From Candidatus Hydrogenedentota bacterium (lineage in GTDB: Bacteria; Hydrogenedentota; Hydrogenedentia; Hydrogenedentales; JAEUWI01), in the NCBI GenBank assembly GCA_016791475.1, contig JAEUWI010000035.1, positions 19,057 to 83,056 of the forward strand: a DNA stretch of 64,000 nucleotides, written 5' to 3'. Each line of letters begins with the position of its first letter. Position 1 is the first letter of the stretch. Both the position numbers and the translations under genes were made by a program. Positions 1 through 8,724 of the stretch are shown here, piece by piece. Below the pieces are notes generated by a model, which saw nothing but the letters and a program-made list of their open reading frames with translations, did not search any database and was not told the DNA's origin.

Positions 1-646
1 CCGCCTCGCTCTTTCGCAATAGATCGAGCATCTGGCGATGGGCCTCGGCCGCCTGGGCCATGAGGGCCTCGTCGATAAGATCCGGGATATCGTCTTCCGG
101 AAAGTCTACCACCGCTTCAACTCGGGCGAGCAACTCCAGCAGCACTTCGCGCATTTGAAAGAGGGTGCGGGACAGGACCCCGCTGGAGGCCGCGTTTGCC
201 GCCTGCAGGTTGGCGCGGGTTCGGGCCTGAATCTGGTCGATGACGGCTTCAGCCTGAACCAAATCGATGCGCCCGTTCAGAAAGGCGCGCAGGGTAAACT
301 CGCCGGGCCGGGCCAGCCGTGCGCCTTGATTCAGCGCGGCTTCCATGATGGCGTTGAGGGGCGCGGGGCCGCCGTGACCATTGATCTCCACCACGTCTTC
401 GCGGGTGTAGGTGTGGGGGGCGCGCATGACGTGGCAGAGCACTTCATCAACAGTCGCGTCGTCGGCCCCGAGGATGTGCCCGTGAAAGACGGCGCGCGCG
501 GCATCGTCCAGACTGCGGCCCCGGGACGATCGGAAGATGGCCGAAGCGATCGCGATGGCGTCGGGACCGCTTAAACGAACAATCCCCACCCCCCCTTCGC
601 CCGGGGGGGTGGAGATGGCAACAATCGTATCACCGGTGTCAGTCAC
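1..646 (-). CDS. mnmE: tRNA modification GTPase MnmE, N-terminal part (runs off the window)
   Basis: MnmE works with MnmG to make the 5-carboxymethylaminomethyl group on U34 of certain tRNAs. The minus strand reads an open frame opening with VTDTGDTIVAISTPPGEGGV and continuing with GIVRLSGPDA, HGHILG, EDVVEINGHGG and RPGEFTLRAFLNGRIDL, all typical of the tetrahydrofolate-binding N-terminal domain. About 215 residues are present; the helical and G domains lie beyond position 1. The GTG start at 646 is chosen because it falls just before GDTIVA and overlaps the jag stop by 8 bases, implying translational coupling. It is the last visible gene of the rpmH-rnpA-yidD-yidC-jag-mnmE order, which is conserved across bacteria and supports the call. 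No internal break is seen. Confidence 0.93.
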   Translation of the reverse strand, partial: MTDTGDTIVAISTPPGEGGVGIVRLSGPDAIAIASAIFRSSRGRSLDDAARAVFHGHILGADDATVDEVLCHVMRAPHTYTREDVVEINGHGGPAPLNAIMEAALNQGARLARPGEFTLRAFLNGRIDLVQAEAVIDQIQARTRANLQAANAASSGVLSRTLFQMREVLLELLARVEAVVDFPEDDIPDLIDEALMAQAAEAHRQMLDLLRKSEA

Positions 647-2015
647 TCAGGGCGCCTACATCGATATCGCCACCCTCGCTCCGACCGGCGTACTCGCCGC
701 CTCCGGAACGGCCACGGCCACCGCGACGGCGTCCGCCCCGGTTGCCCCGACTGGAACGGGGCGCGCGCTCGGGGCGCGTCGCATTCTTCGGACTGATGAC
801 CACGCTGCGGAAGAGGGACTCGCCCAGACTGAAGGTACGGATTTCCTCATCGCCCTGGAGGGTCAGGTGGATGATGCGCCGCTCCTGGGGGCTGAGCGGC
901 TTCAGGCGCATGTTGCGCTGGGTCTCTTTCGCCCGGTTGGCCATGGTGCGGGCCAGTTCTTCCAGGGACTCGCGACGGCGGTCGACATAGCCTTCCACGT
1001 CGACAACGATGCGCTCGGTGTTTTCATTGGTGTCGCCCCGAGAGATCATGCGGTTGATCAGGTACTGCATGGCGCTCAAGTTGCGGCCCTTGCGACCAAT
1101 CAGGATGGCGCTGTCTTCGGAGGACACGTTGATGCGGGCGCTTCCGTCTTCGGAGCGAACGAAGGCCGCCGTGCCGGCGATGCCCATGTGGGTAATGATG
1201 GCTTCGAGGAGCGACGCCGCTTCCACACCCTGCTCATCGGTGATGGGCGCGGTCGTGTCGATGCCGGAGCTTTCCTGCTGTTCGACAAATTCGTCCGAAG
1301 GCGCTTCGCCATCGGCCAACGCGGCTACGGGACGCTCTTTGCGTTCCGGACGTTCCTTACGCTCGGGGCGTTCTTTCCGTTCCTGACGCTCTTTGCGCTC
1401 CGGACGTTCGGCCCGCTCGCCACGGTTTTCTTTGCGTTCGGGACGATTGCGCTCACGATCACCGCGGGACTGCTGGTTATCCCCCTGCTTCTCGGCGCGC
1501 TCTCCCCGTCCGCGACCGCGTCCGCCACGCTCGCCGCGGGGCTGCTGGCCTTCGCGCTCTCCACCGGCCTGCTGGCCTTCCTGCGCTTTGGCACGGTTGC
1601 CGTCGCGATTACCGCGTTCGCCGGCCGGCCTGTCGCCGTGGCCGCCGCGGGCATTCTGATTGTCCCGACCGCCCTGGCCATCCCGGTTTTCGCCTCTCTC
1701 GCGGGCTTCGGTCTTTTCGCGATGCTGTCCACGATCACCGCGACCACGTTCGCTACGTTCCTGACGCTCACCCCGTTCCGGGCGATTTCCCTCGCGGCGG
1801 GGCCGCTCACTCGCGGCGGGGCGCTGGGGCTCGTCGGGCATATTTTCCACAATGAGCCGGACCTTTACCGGTCGCGCGCCAAACCCAAGAATCCCCTTGC
1901 TTCCCTCGTCGATAATTTCGATCTTATCGACTTCGTACATCTCGACACCCAACTGCTTCAGCGCGCTTTGAATGGCTTCTTCGCGTGTCTTCGCGCTGGC
2001 CTCCACTGCTTTCAT
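639..2015 (-). CDS. jag: Jag/KhpB-family RNA-binding protein with expanded charged linker
   Basis: Jag (KhpB, EloR) is an RNA-binding regulator linked to cell elongation and division, usually encoded beside yidC. The 458-residue protein has a Jag N-terminal domain (1-52, ending GILGFGARPVKVRL), a KH domain (about 265-340, with IGRKG at 306-310) and an R3H domain (about 345-408, with LSPQERRIIHL). Between the first two lies an unusual linker (60-232) almost wholly of Arg, Glu, Gly, Gln and Lys, ending in repeats of PERKER; the tail (414-440) is RG-rich. Ordinary Jag proteins are about 150-320 residues, so this is enlarged by disorder. The start has an AAGGAGAT ribosome site. It follows yidC and overlaps mnmE. 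Confidence 0.92.
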   Translation of the reverse strand: MKAVEASAKTREEAIQSALKQLGVEMYEVDKIEIIDEGSKGILGFGARPVKVRLIVENMPDEPQRPAASERPRREGNRPERGERQERSERGRGDRGQHREKTEARERGENRDGQGGRDNQNARGGHGDRPAGERGNRDGNRAKAQEGQQAGGEREGQQPRGERGGRGRGRGERAEKQGDNQQSRGDRERNRPERKENRGERAERPERKERQERKERPERKERPERKERPVAALADGEAPSDEFVEQQESSGIDTTAPITDEQGVEAASLLEAIITHMGIAGTAAFVRSEDGSARINVSSEDSAILIGRKGRNLSAMQYLINRMISRGDTNENTERIVVDVEGYVDRRRESLEELARTMANRAKETQRNMRLKPLSPQERRIIHLTLQGDEEIRTFSLGESLFRSVVISPKNATRPERAPRSSRGNRGGRRRGGRGRSGGGEYAGRSEGGDIDVGALSD

Positions 2016-2096
2016 GGCTCTCTATCTCCTTCGGGGCCTCCGCCCTCGTTACTCCGGTTTTGCCGCGCTCTTGCCGGATGGTTAGTGGATTCGTCC

Positions 2097-4022
2097 TCAG
2101 TCCTTACCGGACTCCTTGCCCCGCGGACCTTTCTTCTTTCCCCGGCGCTCTTCCCGCGCCATCTCCCGTTTTCTCGCCTGCGCCGCCGCGTAGAAATGCT
2201 TCGGGCGGGCTTTCTTCTTGGCCACCGCCCCCGGCTTGGCTTTCAGTTCTTCGTCGCTCACATGAACAAAATAATTCTGGAGGATACCGAGCAAGGTGCT
2301 CGTTAAGATATACAAGTTGAGGCCGGAAGCCATGTTGTAGCAGATGGCGCTGAAGAAGATGGGCATCAGCGTCATCATCATCTTCTGCTGCGGGTTCTGC
2401 ACCGGTCCGGAAGTCGGCATGAGCTTGGTGCTCAGGACCATGGCCCCGCCCATGAGGAAGGGCAACAGATTGAAGTGCTCGATCCCGTTGGCCATGAAGG
2501 GCATGGGGATCACGAAAGGCAGCGTGAACAGCGCGTCGGGCTTCGACAGGTCGGTAATCCACCCCAGGAAGGGTGCGCCGCGAAATTCGAAGGCCGTCGC
2601 GTAGACGCGATACAGCGCGATGAAGATGGGCATCTGGAGGAGCATGGGCATGCAGCCGCCGAGGGGGTTCACGCCCCGCTCGCGGTAGAGCTCCATCATG
2701 CGCTTCTGAAGTTCCTGCTGGTCCTCGCCCACTTCCTTCTTGATCTCTTCCATCTCGGGCGCGAGCTTCTGCATCTTCTTCATGCTCTTCATGCCCTTGA
2801 GGGTCAAGGGGAACATGGCGGTGCGCACGAGAATGGTGAGGAAGATGATGGCGAGGCCATAGTTGGCCGTGAAAGAACTGAGTCCGTAGAACCAGTTCAG
2901 CACCCAGAGCATGCCCTTGGCAAAGGTGTCCATGATGCCGAACATGGTGAAGAATTCGAGGGAGGTTTTCAGGTCGGGCCAGGCCTGGGCCAGGCTGTGT
3001 CCCTGAAGTGGACCGAGGTAAACCTTGAAGCTGCGGATATCCGCGGCGCCGGCCGCCACTTCGGTGCGGGGGACGCTCAGGGCGACCTGGAAGTGCTTGG
3101 GATCCCCCAGACTCCAGCCGCGAGCCCCTTCATACTCGGGCTTCATGGCGACGATGAAAAAAGCGCTCTTGACGGCGACCCAGTTCGGCGCCTGCATGAC
3201 CTTCGAGTAGGTGCCGTCGATCGGGCGCTCGAGATCCTTGGTGGGGAAATGGATGTTCGCCTCGCCTTCGCGCCAGACGATCTCCTGGTGCGACATCGCA
3301 TTGCTCTGGTCGCCGGAGTTTACGTTCGGCGCCCAGTAGAGCGAGTAGGCCGGTTCGGTATCGAGCCCCAGTCGACGGGCCTCGCCACCATTGTTGATGT
3401 AGGTCACCGAGACATCGAGGACATTGGGGTGTTCGGCGGAGAGGGTAAAGGTCTTCTTGACGGTGGCGGCATAGGGCTCGGGCAACTGCACCTGAAAGCT
3501 CAGGGAGCGTCCGTCCCCGCCCGGTTCCGGCGTCCAACGAACTTTGTTGAGGTAATCGCCGAGATATTCATTCTGGAATACGAGGCTCAGGGGGTATACC
3601 GCCTCGTTCTCGGCAACGTCGCCCCAGAGCGGCACGAGGGACTGCTTTTCGCCGTGGACCACGTGGACCGTGCCCTGCTTGAGCCGGGCTCCCACGTCGG
3701 TGAAGACGAGGTCAAGCCCGGAGGTGCCGTCGGCGTCGACGTTGGACAGGGTAAACTCTTGCGCGGGGCCCTGGGCGGGATCATAAATCAGCCCGCTGAG
3801 CGCCTGCGCGCTTTCCGCGGGAATGGCCGGGGCCGTCGGCGCGGCGACGGGCGCACTCGGTTGCCCGGGCGCCACGGTGCCCGTTGCGGCCGGGGGGGCC
3901 TGCTGCTGCGTCGGGGGCGGCATGAAATAAAACGTCGAAATCGCGAGCACGGACATCAGAATAATAAAGATAAAATTATTCCGCTGCGCGTCTTTATCGC
4001 GCTGATTGTCACCCAGCATCAT
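2097..4022 (-). CDS. yidC: membrane protein insertase YidC
   Basis: YidC inserts and folds inner-membrane proteins, alone or with SecYEG. The 641-residue product has the Gram-negative layout: an N-terminal membrane anchor (about 14-31), a Pro/Ala-rich linker, a large periplasmic beta-sandwich domain (about 70-340), then the conserved hydrophobic core with FFTMFGIMDTFAKGMLW, an amphipathic charged loop rich in Lys/Met and NPLGGCMPMLLQMPIFIALY. The C-terminus is very basic (KKKARPKHFYAAAQARKREM), as expected for a ribosome-contacting tail. Two adjacent ATG codons (4022 and 4019) follow a GAGGAG ribosome site. It sits between yidD and jag in the usual order. Confidence 0.96.
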   Translation of the reverse strand: MMLGDNQRDKDAQRNNFIFIILMSVLAISTFYFMPPPTQQQAPPAATGTVAPGQPSAPVAAPTAPAIPAESAQALSGLIYDPAQGPAQEFTLSNVDADGTSGLDLVFTDVGARLKQGTVHVVHGEKQSLVPLWGDVAENEAVYPLSLVFQNEYLGDYLNKVRWTPEPGGDGRSLSFQVQLPEPYAATVKKTFTLSAEHPNVLDVSVTYINNGGEARRLGLDTEPAYSLYWAPNVNSGDQSNAMSHQEIVWREGEANIHFPTKDLERPIDGTYSKVMQAPNWVAVKSAFFIVAMKPEYEGARGWSLGDPKHFQVALSVPRTEVAAGAADIRSFKVYLGPLQGHSLAQAWPDLKTSLEFFTMFGIMDTFAKGMLWVLNWFYGLSSFTANYGLAIIFLTILVRTAMFPLTLKGMKSMKKMQKLAPEMEEIKKEVGEDQQELQKRMMELYRERGVNPLGGCMPMLLQMPIFIALYRVYATAFEFRGAPFLGWITDLSKPDALFTLPFVIPMPFMANGIEHFNLLPFLMGGAMVLSTKLMPTSGPVQNPQQKMMMTLMPIFFSAICYNMASGLNLYILTSTLLGILQNYFVHVSDEELKAKPGAVAKKKARPKHFYAAAQARKREMAREERRGKKKGPRGKESGKD

Positions 4023-4100
4023 AAAAGTGCTTCTCCTCGGCCCGGGGCGCCGTGCATGTGGCGCAACGCGTGCGGGGGCCGGTGTTGTGACGGATGCTCC

Positions 4101-4328
4101 TCAATGGCCATGGCGCTTCTCGGGCACGGGATCGTGCCCCCCCCTGCAGAAGGGGTTGCATCGGAGGATGCGCCAGGCGCCCAGAAGGAGTCCGTAGACG
4201 ACGCCATGGGTCCGGAGTGCGTCAATGGCATACTGGGAGCAGGAGGGATAGAATCGGCAATTCTGGCCAAGCCAGGGGGACAGCCAGCGCTGGTAGAGGC
4301 GGATTATGCCGACCAGCACCTTAACCAT
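4101..4328 (-). CDS. yidD: membrane protein insertion efficiency factor YidD
   Basis: YidD is a small membrane-associated protein that helps YidC-dependent insertion. The 75-residue product carries the family signature: LVGIIRLYQRWLSPWLG near the N-terminus, the CRFYPSCSQYAIDAL segment with two conserved cysteines, and RILRCNPFCRGGHDPVP near the end. Its ATG overlaps the rnpA stop by 8 bases, and yidC begins about 80 bases downstream, matching the conserved order. Confidence 0.95.
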   Translation of the reverse strand: MVKVLVGIIRLYQRWLSPWLGQNCRFYPSCSQYAIDALRTHGVVYGLLLGAWRILRCNPFCRGGHDPVPEKRHGH

Positions 4329-4761
4329 CCATTACGCCGCCGCGATGGAGCAAGCGCTTCATCGTTTGTACACAGGTTGCGTAGTCCAGCCCCGCCGCCT
4401 CCGGCCGCGCCACCACCACGAAGTGACACGGTGGCGACAGGAATGGCCGGTGGGTACGGTAGAATTCGCGGAGGTAACGCTTCACGCGGTTGCGCGTCAC
4501 GGCCTTGCCGACCTTGCGAGACACCGCAAGGCCCATCTTGGTCCCTTGCTGCTCCTGCGTTGCCAGATAACAGACGAAATAGCGATCCGCGACCTTGCGG
4601 CTATTGGAAAAAACCGCGCCGTATTCAGATTTCTTCCGGATTCTATCCGCCGGCGGAAAGCTGTTTCCGCCGCAGCGCGCAGAAACGCCGCGGGGGCCGC
4701 CCGATGGAGTTGCGGAGGGGTCCGGTGTCATATCGCTGGATTCGACTGTCTGGTCCCGCAC
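4321..4761 (-). CDS. rnpA: ribonuclease P protein component
   Basis: RnpA is the protein subunit that helps the RNase P RNA cleave 5' leaders from pre-tRNAs. The family core is visible: FPPADRIRKKSEYGAVF, then the basic RNR-type motif in AVTRNRVKRYLREFYR. The GTG start at 4761 gives 146 residues with a Ser/Pro/Gly-rich extension of about 33 residues before the core; an ATG at 4731 would give a shorter N-terminus and cannot be excluded. It lies just downstream of rpmH and overlaps yidD by 8 bases. Confidence 0.93.
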   Translation of the reverse strand: MRDQTVESSDMTPDPSATPSGGPRGVSARCGGNSFPPADRIRKKSEYGAVFSNSRKVADRYFVCYLATQEQQGTKMGLAVSRKVGKAVTRNRVKRYLREFYRTHRPFLSPPCHFVVVARPEAAGLDYATCVQTMKRLLHRGGVMDG

Positions 4762-4782
4762 TACAGGATCATCACATTCAAT

Positions 4783-4917
4783 TTAAACCGTGAGGCTCTT
4801 CCGGCCCTTGCGGCGGCGGCTGCTGATTACGCGGCGACCGTTCTTGGTGGCCATGCGGGCACGGAAACCATGGGTGCGCTTCCGTTTAATGTTCGAAGGC
4901 TGGAAAGTGCGCTTCAC
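4783..4917 (-). CDS. rpmH: 50S ribosomal protein L34
   Basis: L34 is a small basic large-subunit protein. The minus strand encodes 44 residues starting [19 protein letters not shown] and containing [19 protein letters not shown], an almost canonical L34. The start is GTG at 4917, preceded by AAGGAG at a 6-base spacing. It leads the rpmH-rnpA-yidD-yidC-jag-mnmE operon, and a promoter-like sequence lies about 120 bases upstream. Confidence 0.96.
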   Translation of the reverse strand: MKRTFQPSNIKRKRTHGFRARMATKNGRRVISSRRRKGRKSLTV

Positions 4918-5035
4918 GCTATGCTCCTTTTACATCTCAAATTCGTATTTTTAGACAACGGATAAGAAAACCGGGACCGTCCGGAAACAGACATAGTGCG
5001 CCCGTCCCAGTTCCAAAGATTGAGCTAAGGGCGTA

Positions 5036-5065
5036 ACTATACGAAATTAAGGGTTTTGATGTCAA
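5036..5065 (-). promoter_or_regulatory. sigma-70 type promoter for the rpmH operon
   Basis: On the minus strand a perfect TTGACA (5065-5060) is followed after 18 bases by TATAGT (5041-5036). It points at rpmH and leaves a leader of about 115 bases. The rest of the gap between rpmH and the divergent gene at 5221 shows no coding frame. Confidence 0.6.
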
Positions 5066-5220
5066 ACGGGAAACGGCGCTTCCCAGACCCTTCGTTCCAC
5101 AGCCCGCCGCGCCAATGGCCCGGAATTTCGAATAGCGACACAAAACCCGTACGCGGTATAGTATCAAGAGTCCGCCGTCGGGGCGGTCCATTGGCTTGAC
5201 ACCGGGCCGGGAGACCTGTG

Positions 5221-6951
5221 ATGCGTAGACGAGTATTCGTGGCCCTGCTTTGCTGGGCCTTGGTCCTGAGTGCCGGAGCGCTCGCGCCGGGCGATGCGGT
5301 CGGCGGCATGACGTTTAAAGACATTCGCTTTCTACCGAGGACGCTGGACGACTTTGGCGAACGAGCGGCCTTTGTATTCGCGTTCACCGCCACAGCCGAT
5401 CCCGGTCGGGCGGCGCTGGATACACACCTGAAGTCGCTTCACGAATCCTGGAGCGATAAAGGCGTCGAGATCGCCGCTGTCCACCCGTCGCCCGCCGACA
5501 CCATCCCCACCATCGCACTCCATGGCATCGAGCGGGAACTACCCTTTACCCTCCTGGGTGATCCCGACGGTAGCGCCGCGAGAGCGCTGGGCGTCGAAAA
5601 GCTGGGCTCCTTCGTCATTCTCGACGGCCGGGACAAGCGGCTGCGCTATCGCGGCGACGGGGCGGGCGTCGCGGCGGCGCTGGATGCCGTCCTCGCGGGC
5701 GAAAGGGTCCCGGAAACCGAGCGGCCCGTGGACGGCGGAGCGATCCCGGCCCGTGCCGTTCCCGATCCCGACGCGCCCGTCACCTACAGCGAGCACATTG
5801 CCCCGATCCTGAATGAGCATTGCGTGGCCTGCCACCGCCCGGGCCAGACCGCGCCCTTCGCCCTGCAGGACTATCGCCACGCGTCCGCGCGGGCGGACAT
5901 GATCCTGGAGGTGGTCCTGGAGGAGCGCATGCCCCCGTGGTATGGCGCGCGGAAGCATGGGCCCTTCGTCAATGAACGTACCGTCACCGAAGCGGAGAAG
6001 ACCCTCCTCGCCCAGTGGATCCGAGGAGATAAGCCCGAAGGGGATCCCGCACTCGCCCCCGCCCCTTCTGTGTTTCCCGATTCCGAATGGGCCATCGGCG
6101 AGCCCGATCTCGTTCTCACGGCGAAGGACGTGGAGCAGATTCCAGCCGAGGGCTTTATCCCCTATCGCTATGTGACACTCCCCTATCAGTTCGCCGCCGA
6201 CATCTGGGTGCAGGGTCTGGAAATCCTTCCGGGCAATTCCGAGGTGGTGCACCACGCCAATTTAATCTACACCCTGCCCGGCCAGCCTTATGACGAGCAG
6301 AACGGTTTCCTGACCGGCAAAGTACCCGGCGGCAATCCCGTGGATCTTGCGCCGGGGGTCGGCATGATGATTCCGAAGGGGGCCGTGCTGACAATTCAGA
6401 TCCACTACGTCACGACGGGCAAGCCCGAGACCGACCAGATGCGGGTCGGGATTCGTTATGCGGACGGGATCGTCGCCAAGCGCACCTTCCACCAGCGCAT
6501 ACGCCCGGAGACCATCGCTATTCCCCCGGGCGAGCCCTTCTACCGGATGAGTGCGGAGGAGACGATCCCCCACAACGCCACGGTGATAGCGCTCTTCACC
6601 CACATGCACACGCGAGGGCGGGACATGACCTTTTTCGCGGACTATCCCGACGGCCACAGCGAGACTTTGCTGACCATCCCCAACTACAGCTTCGACTGGC
6701 AGCTCGCCTATCAGTACGCCCCCGGCACGAAGCGTTTTCCCAAGGGCACGAAGATCCGGACGGTCTCTCACTACGATAACTCCGCCTTCAATCCCTACAA
6801 CCCGGATCCCACGATTGAAGTGCCCTACGGGGATCAGACTATCCATGAGATGAATGACGGATACGTGTTTTATCTGGATGAGGAGGAGAATCTGAATTTG
6901 AACATCGATGGGGCGACGGGCCAGGTGAGGGAGAGCGTGGCGGGGAAATAG
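5221..6951 (+). CDS. exported redoxin-like / haem / copper-monooxygenase-like fusion protein
   Basis: This 576-residue protein combines three parts. An N-terminal signal segment (about 4-22) is followed by a thioredoxin-fold, AhpC/TSA-like domain (about 30-160). In it the usual catalytic cysteine region reads FVFAFTATADPGRAAL with no cysteine, so it is probably not a working peroxidase or reductase. Next comes a CVACH haem-c motif (201-205) in YSEHIAPILNEHCVACHRPG. The C-terminal half has the histidine pattern of peptidylglycine/dopamine-type copper monooxygenases: VVHHA (344-345), IQIHY (395) and HMHTRGRDM (461, 463). It probably acts in the periplasm on an unknown substrate. ATG at 5221 has GGGAG seven bases upstream; a GTG at 5218 is less well spaced. 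No operon partner is evident. Confidence 0.7.
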   Translation: MRRRVFVALLCWALVLSAGALAPGDAVGGMTFKDIRFLPRTLDDFGERAAFVFAFTATADPGRAALDTHLKSLHESWSDKGVEIAAVHPSPADTIPTIALHGIERELPFTLLGDPDGSAARALGVEKLGSFVILDGRDKRLRYRGDGAGVAAALDAVLAGERVPETERPVDGGAIPARAVPDPDAPVTYSEHIAPILNEHCVACHRPGQTAPFALQDYRHASARADMILEVVLEERMPPWYGARKHGPFVNERTVTEAEKTLLAQWIRGDKPEGDPALAPAPSVFPDSEWAIGEPDLVLTAKDVEQIPAEGFIPYRYVTLPYQFAADIWVQGLEILPGNSEVVHHANLIYTLPGQPYDEQNGFLTGKVPGGNPVDLAPGVGMMIPKGAVLTIQIHYVTTGKPETDQMRVGIRYADGIVAKRTFHQRIRPETIAIPPGEPFYRMSAEETIPHNATVIALFTHMHTRGRDMTFFADYPDGHSETLLTIPNYSFDWQLAYQYAPGTKRFPKGTKIRTVSHYDNSAFNPYNPDPTIEVPYGDQTIHEMNDGYVFYLDEEENLNLNIDGATGQVRESVAGK

Positions 6952-6982
6952 GGCTGCATGGAGGTATGGAGGGGGTGTGACC

Positions 6983-7411
6983 TCAGATGGTTACTCGGTG
7001 TTGTAACCGCTTAATTTCAATTTCAACCCTGTGTGTTCGATAGAATCTATCTTTGCGCGCCTGGGTATCAGCGCTGAGGCTGGGTACCTTTGACGCCACC
7101 AGTATACACTTCTTCGTTGCGTCCCCGTGCCGCTCCCGGAAGTGCCCCAACGTCACCGCGAGTTGCTCAATACCGTGGTCGATTTTCGATCCTTTGAGTT
7201 CCAGATAAAACACCGATTGAAGCGGCACCGATATTTCCAGAATATAGTCGCAACGCTTACTCGTTGAATCGCCCTTAAAGACGCACCGATCCACGGCAAT
7301 TCGCCTCACGGTTTTCATGGCTGGATTATCGATGACCAGCTTCCTCTTCTCCTCCTCGGTCACGATGAGTCGGTCATTTCGAGTTTCTATGCATTCGTCC
7401 GGAATGTTCAC
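6983..7411 (-). CDS. small protein with PD-(D/E)XK-nuclease-like motif, partner of the ATPase upstream
   Basis: No family is recognised with certainty. The 142-residue product has a core reminiscent of PD-(D/E)XK nucleases: Asp55 in RCDYILEI, then Glu71 and Lys73 in FYLELKGSKI, and the GIEQLAVTLGHF helix that often follows. The start is GTG at 7411, overlapping the stop of the upstream ATPase gene (GTGA), so the two are almost certainly co-translated. Base composition is visibly less GC-rich than the flanking genes, consistent with transfer. A nuclease role beside an OLD/RecF-type ATPase would fit anti-phage defence, but this is inferred from motif and context only. Confidence 0.6.
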   Translation of the reverse strand: MNIPDECIETRNDRLIVTEEEKRKLVIDNPAMKTVRRIAVDRCVFKGDSTSKRCDYILEISVPLQSVFYLELKGSKIDHGIEQLAVTLGHFRERHGDATKKCILVASKVPSLSADTQARKDRFYRTHRVEIEIKRLQHRVTI

Positions 7412-8589
7412 GCGCTGACTTCCGAATACTTAAGCCGAAGCAGCCGGTCGAATTCCTCGGACAGGACTTCCGATACTCCGTCAATCACGTTCACACCAAT
7501 CAGGCGGCTCTCCTCGTCCAGAATACTAACCAATTGGCCATCCTGAATGGTGTAAGCCCTTACCTCCTCGTAGCGAAGCTGGAAATCCGGGTCCACCGCA
7601 TTGCTTTCTCCGAGCCTTTCCAGGACGTCACCCGCGATAATCAGGTTGTTCAACGCGGTCAGGATGTATGGGCTGTGGGTCGTGACGAGAAATCTCGTCT
7701 CGTAGCGACGCTGTAACAGGGACAGCAATCGGATAATATTCCGCTGCGAATCGGGAAACAAGTGTGCTTCCGGTTCCTCGATGATGACTGATAATTTGCG
7801 TAATCTTGTATCACGCGACGACAATGCCAAGAGCAGTGGCAATACCGATTGCTGTCCCGATGAAGCATCGGACAAAATGACGGAGCGCCCTCCGACATCG
7901 ATCCAGTCCTGCTCGTTGTCGCGTCGATAATTTCCCTTGAGAACAAGATTGAACAGTACCTGCAACTGAACGCTATGAGGGTCGCTTTCACTCTCCAACG
8001 CGTCCAGGGCGTAAAACTGCCTGTAGGTTTCGAACTTGGCACCAAATTCCCACATGGTCGGATCGAGTCTTGGATTCTCGCGAAAGATTTTGAACGCGTT
8101 CTGCTGAAGGATCGACAGGAACGATCGACCAGCGGGGATAAACAGGGAGTCGGCCTGGTCATATTTTCCGCCCAGGGCAAAGTGCACCTGTCGTGCCCTC
8201 GCTCCATCATCGATCCTCGAAGTGACTTCCTCGACCGCTCCATCCAATCCGTCGAATTCCACTTCGATATCTTTTGCTCCTGAGTTCCGACGGATTCGGG
8301 CGCTGAAGTTACCGACAGCATAGTTGAGCTCAAAGGATCCGTCGCCCCACGACAACGGAGAGAAGTAAGAACAGAACTGCTCTGACCAGTACCCGTCAAC
8401 CCAAACTTGACCACGAGACCCAAGCGCCAGTTCTAAAACGCTGGACACAAAACTACGGCGAAAAAAATGTATCAGCTTCGCGAGCACGCTCTTTCCGGAA
8501 GCCTGGGGCCCGATGATTACGGTAAACTTGGCGACCTCCAAATCGGCTTGGCCGATACCAAGAAAATTCTTTGCTGTCAGTCGCTCCAT
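7408..8589 (-). CDS. RecF/OLD-type AAA ATPase, probable defence ATPase
   Basis: The 393-residue protein is an ABC-type (AAA_15/21-like) ATPase: Walker A GPQASGKS (27-34), a signature-like DASSGQQSVLPLL (241-253), Walker B with catalytic glutamates SVIIEEPEAHLFP (267-279), and the switch LVTTHSPYIL (301-310). The insert contains IPAGRSFLS (151-159), a feature I associate with stand-alone ATPases of defence and OLD systems. No TOPRIM domain is seen at the C-terminus. It overlaps the downstream PD-(D/E)XK-like gene. Nothing in the window links it to DNA repair loci such as recF-gyrB, so a two-gene immunity or abortive-infection module is the preferred reading. Confidence 0.75.
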   Translation of the reverse strand: MERLTAKNFLGIGQADLEVAKFTVIIGPQASGKSVLAKLIHFFRRSFVSSVLELALGSRGQVWVDGYWSEQFCSYFSPLSWGDGSFELNYAVGNFSARIRRNSGAKDIEVEFDGLDGAVEEVTSRIDDGARARQVHFALGGKYDQADSLFIPAGRSFLSILQQNAFKIFRENPRLDPTMWEFGAKFETYRQFYALDALESESDPHSVQLQVLFNLVLKGNYRRDNEQDWIDVGGRSVILSDASSGQQSVLPLLLALSSRDTRLRKLSVIIEEPEAHLFPDSQRNIIRLLSLLQRRYETRFLVTTHSPYILTALNNLIIAGDVLERLGESNAVDPDFQLRYEEVRAYTIQDGQLVSILDEESRLIGVNVIDGVSEVLSEEFDRLLRLKYSEVSA

Positions 8590-8724
8590 TGTGATTCCAA
8601 TCGGCTGTCCGGCGCTTGGGAGAACATCGACCCCGTGCGAATCTAGTCGAACCGGGTCGGGAATACGGTATAGTCTACCTGAGACCCAAGGGGAATTGAA
8701 GTACGAACTTGGAACCTCTCCGGG

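Noticed and set aside
2475..4793. 772-codon plus-strand open frame over yidC-rnpA
   Set aside because: It is antisense to four well-identified genes and owes its length to high GC; the product resembles no protein.
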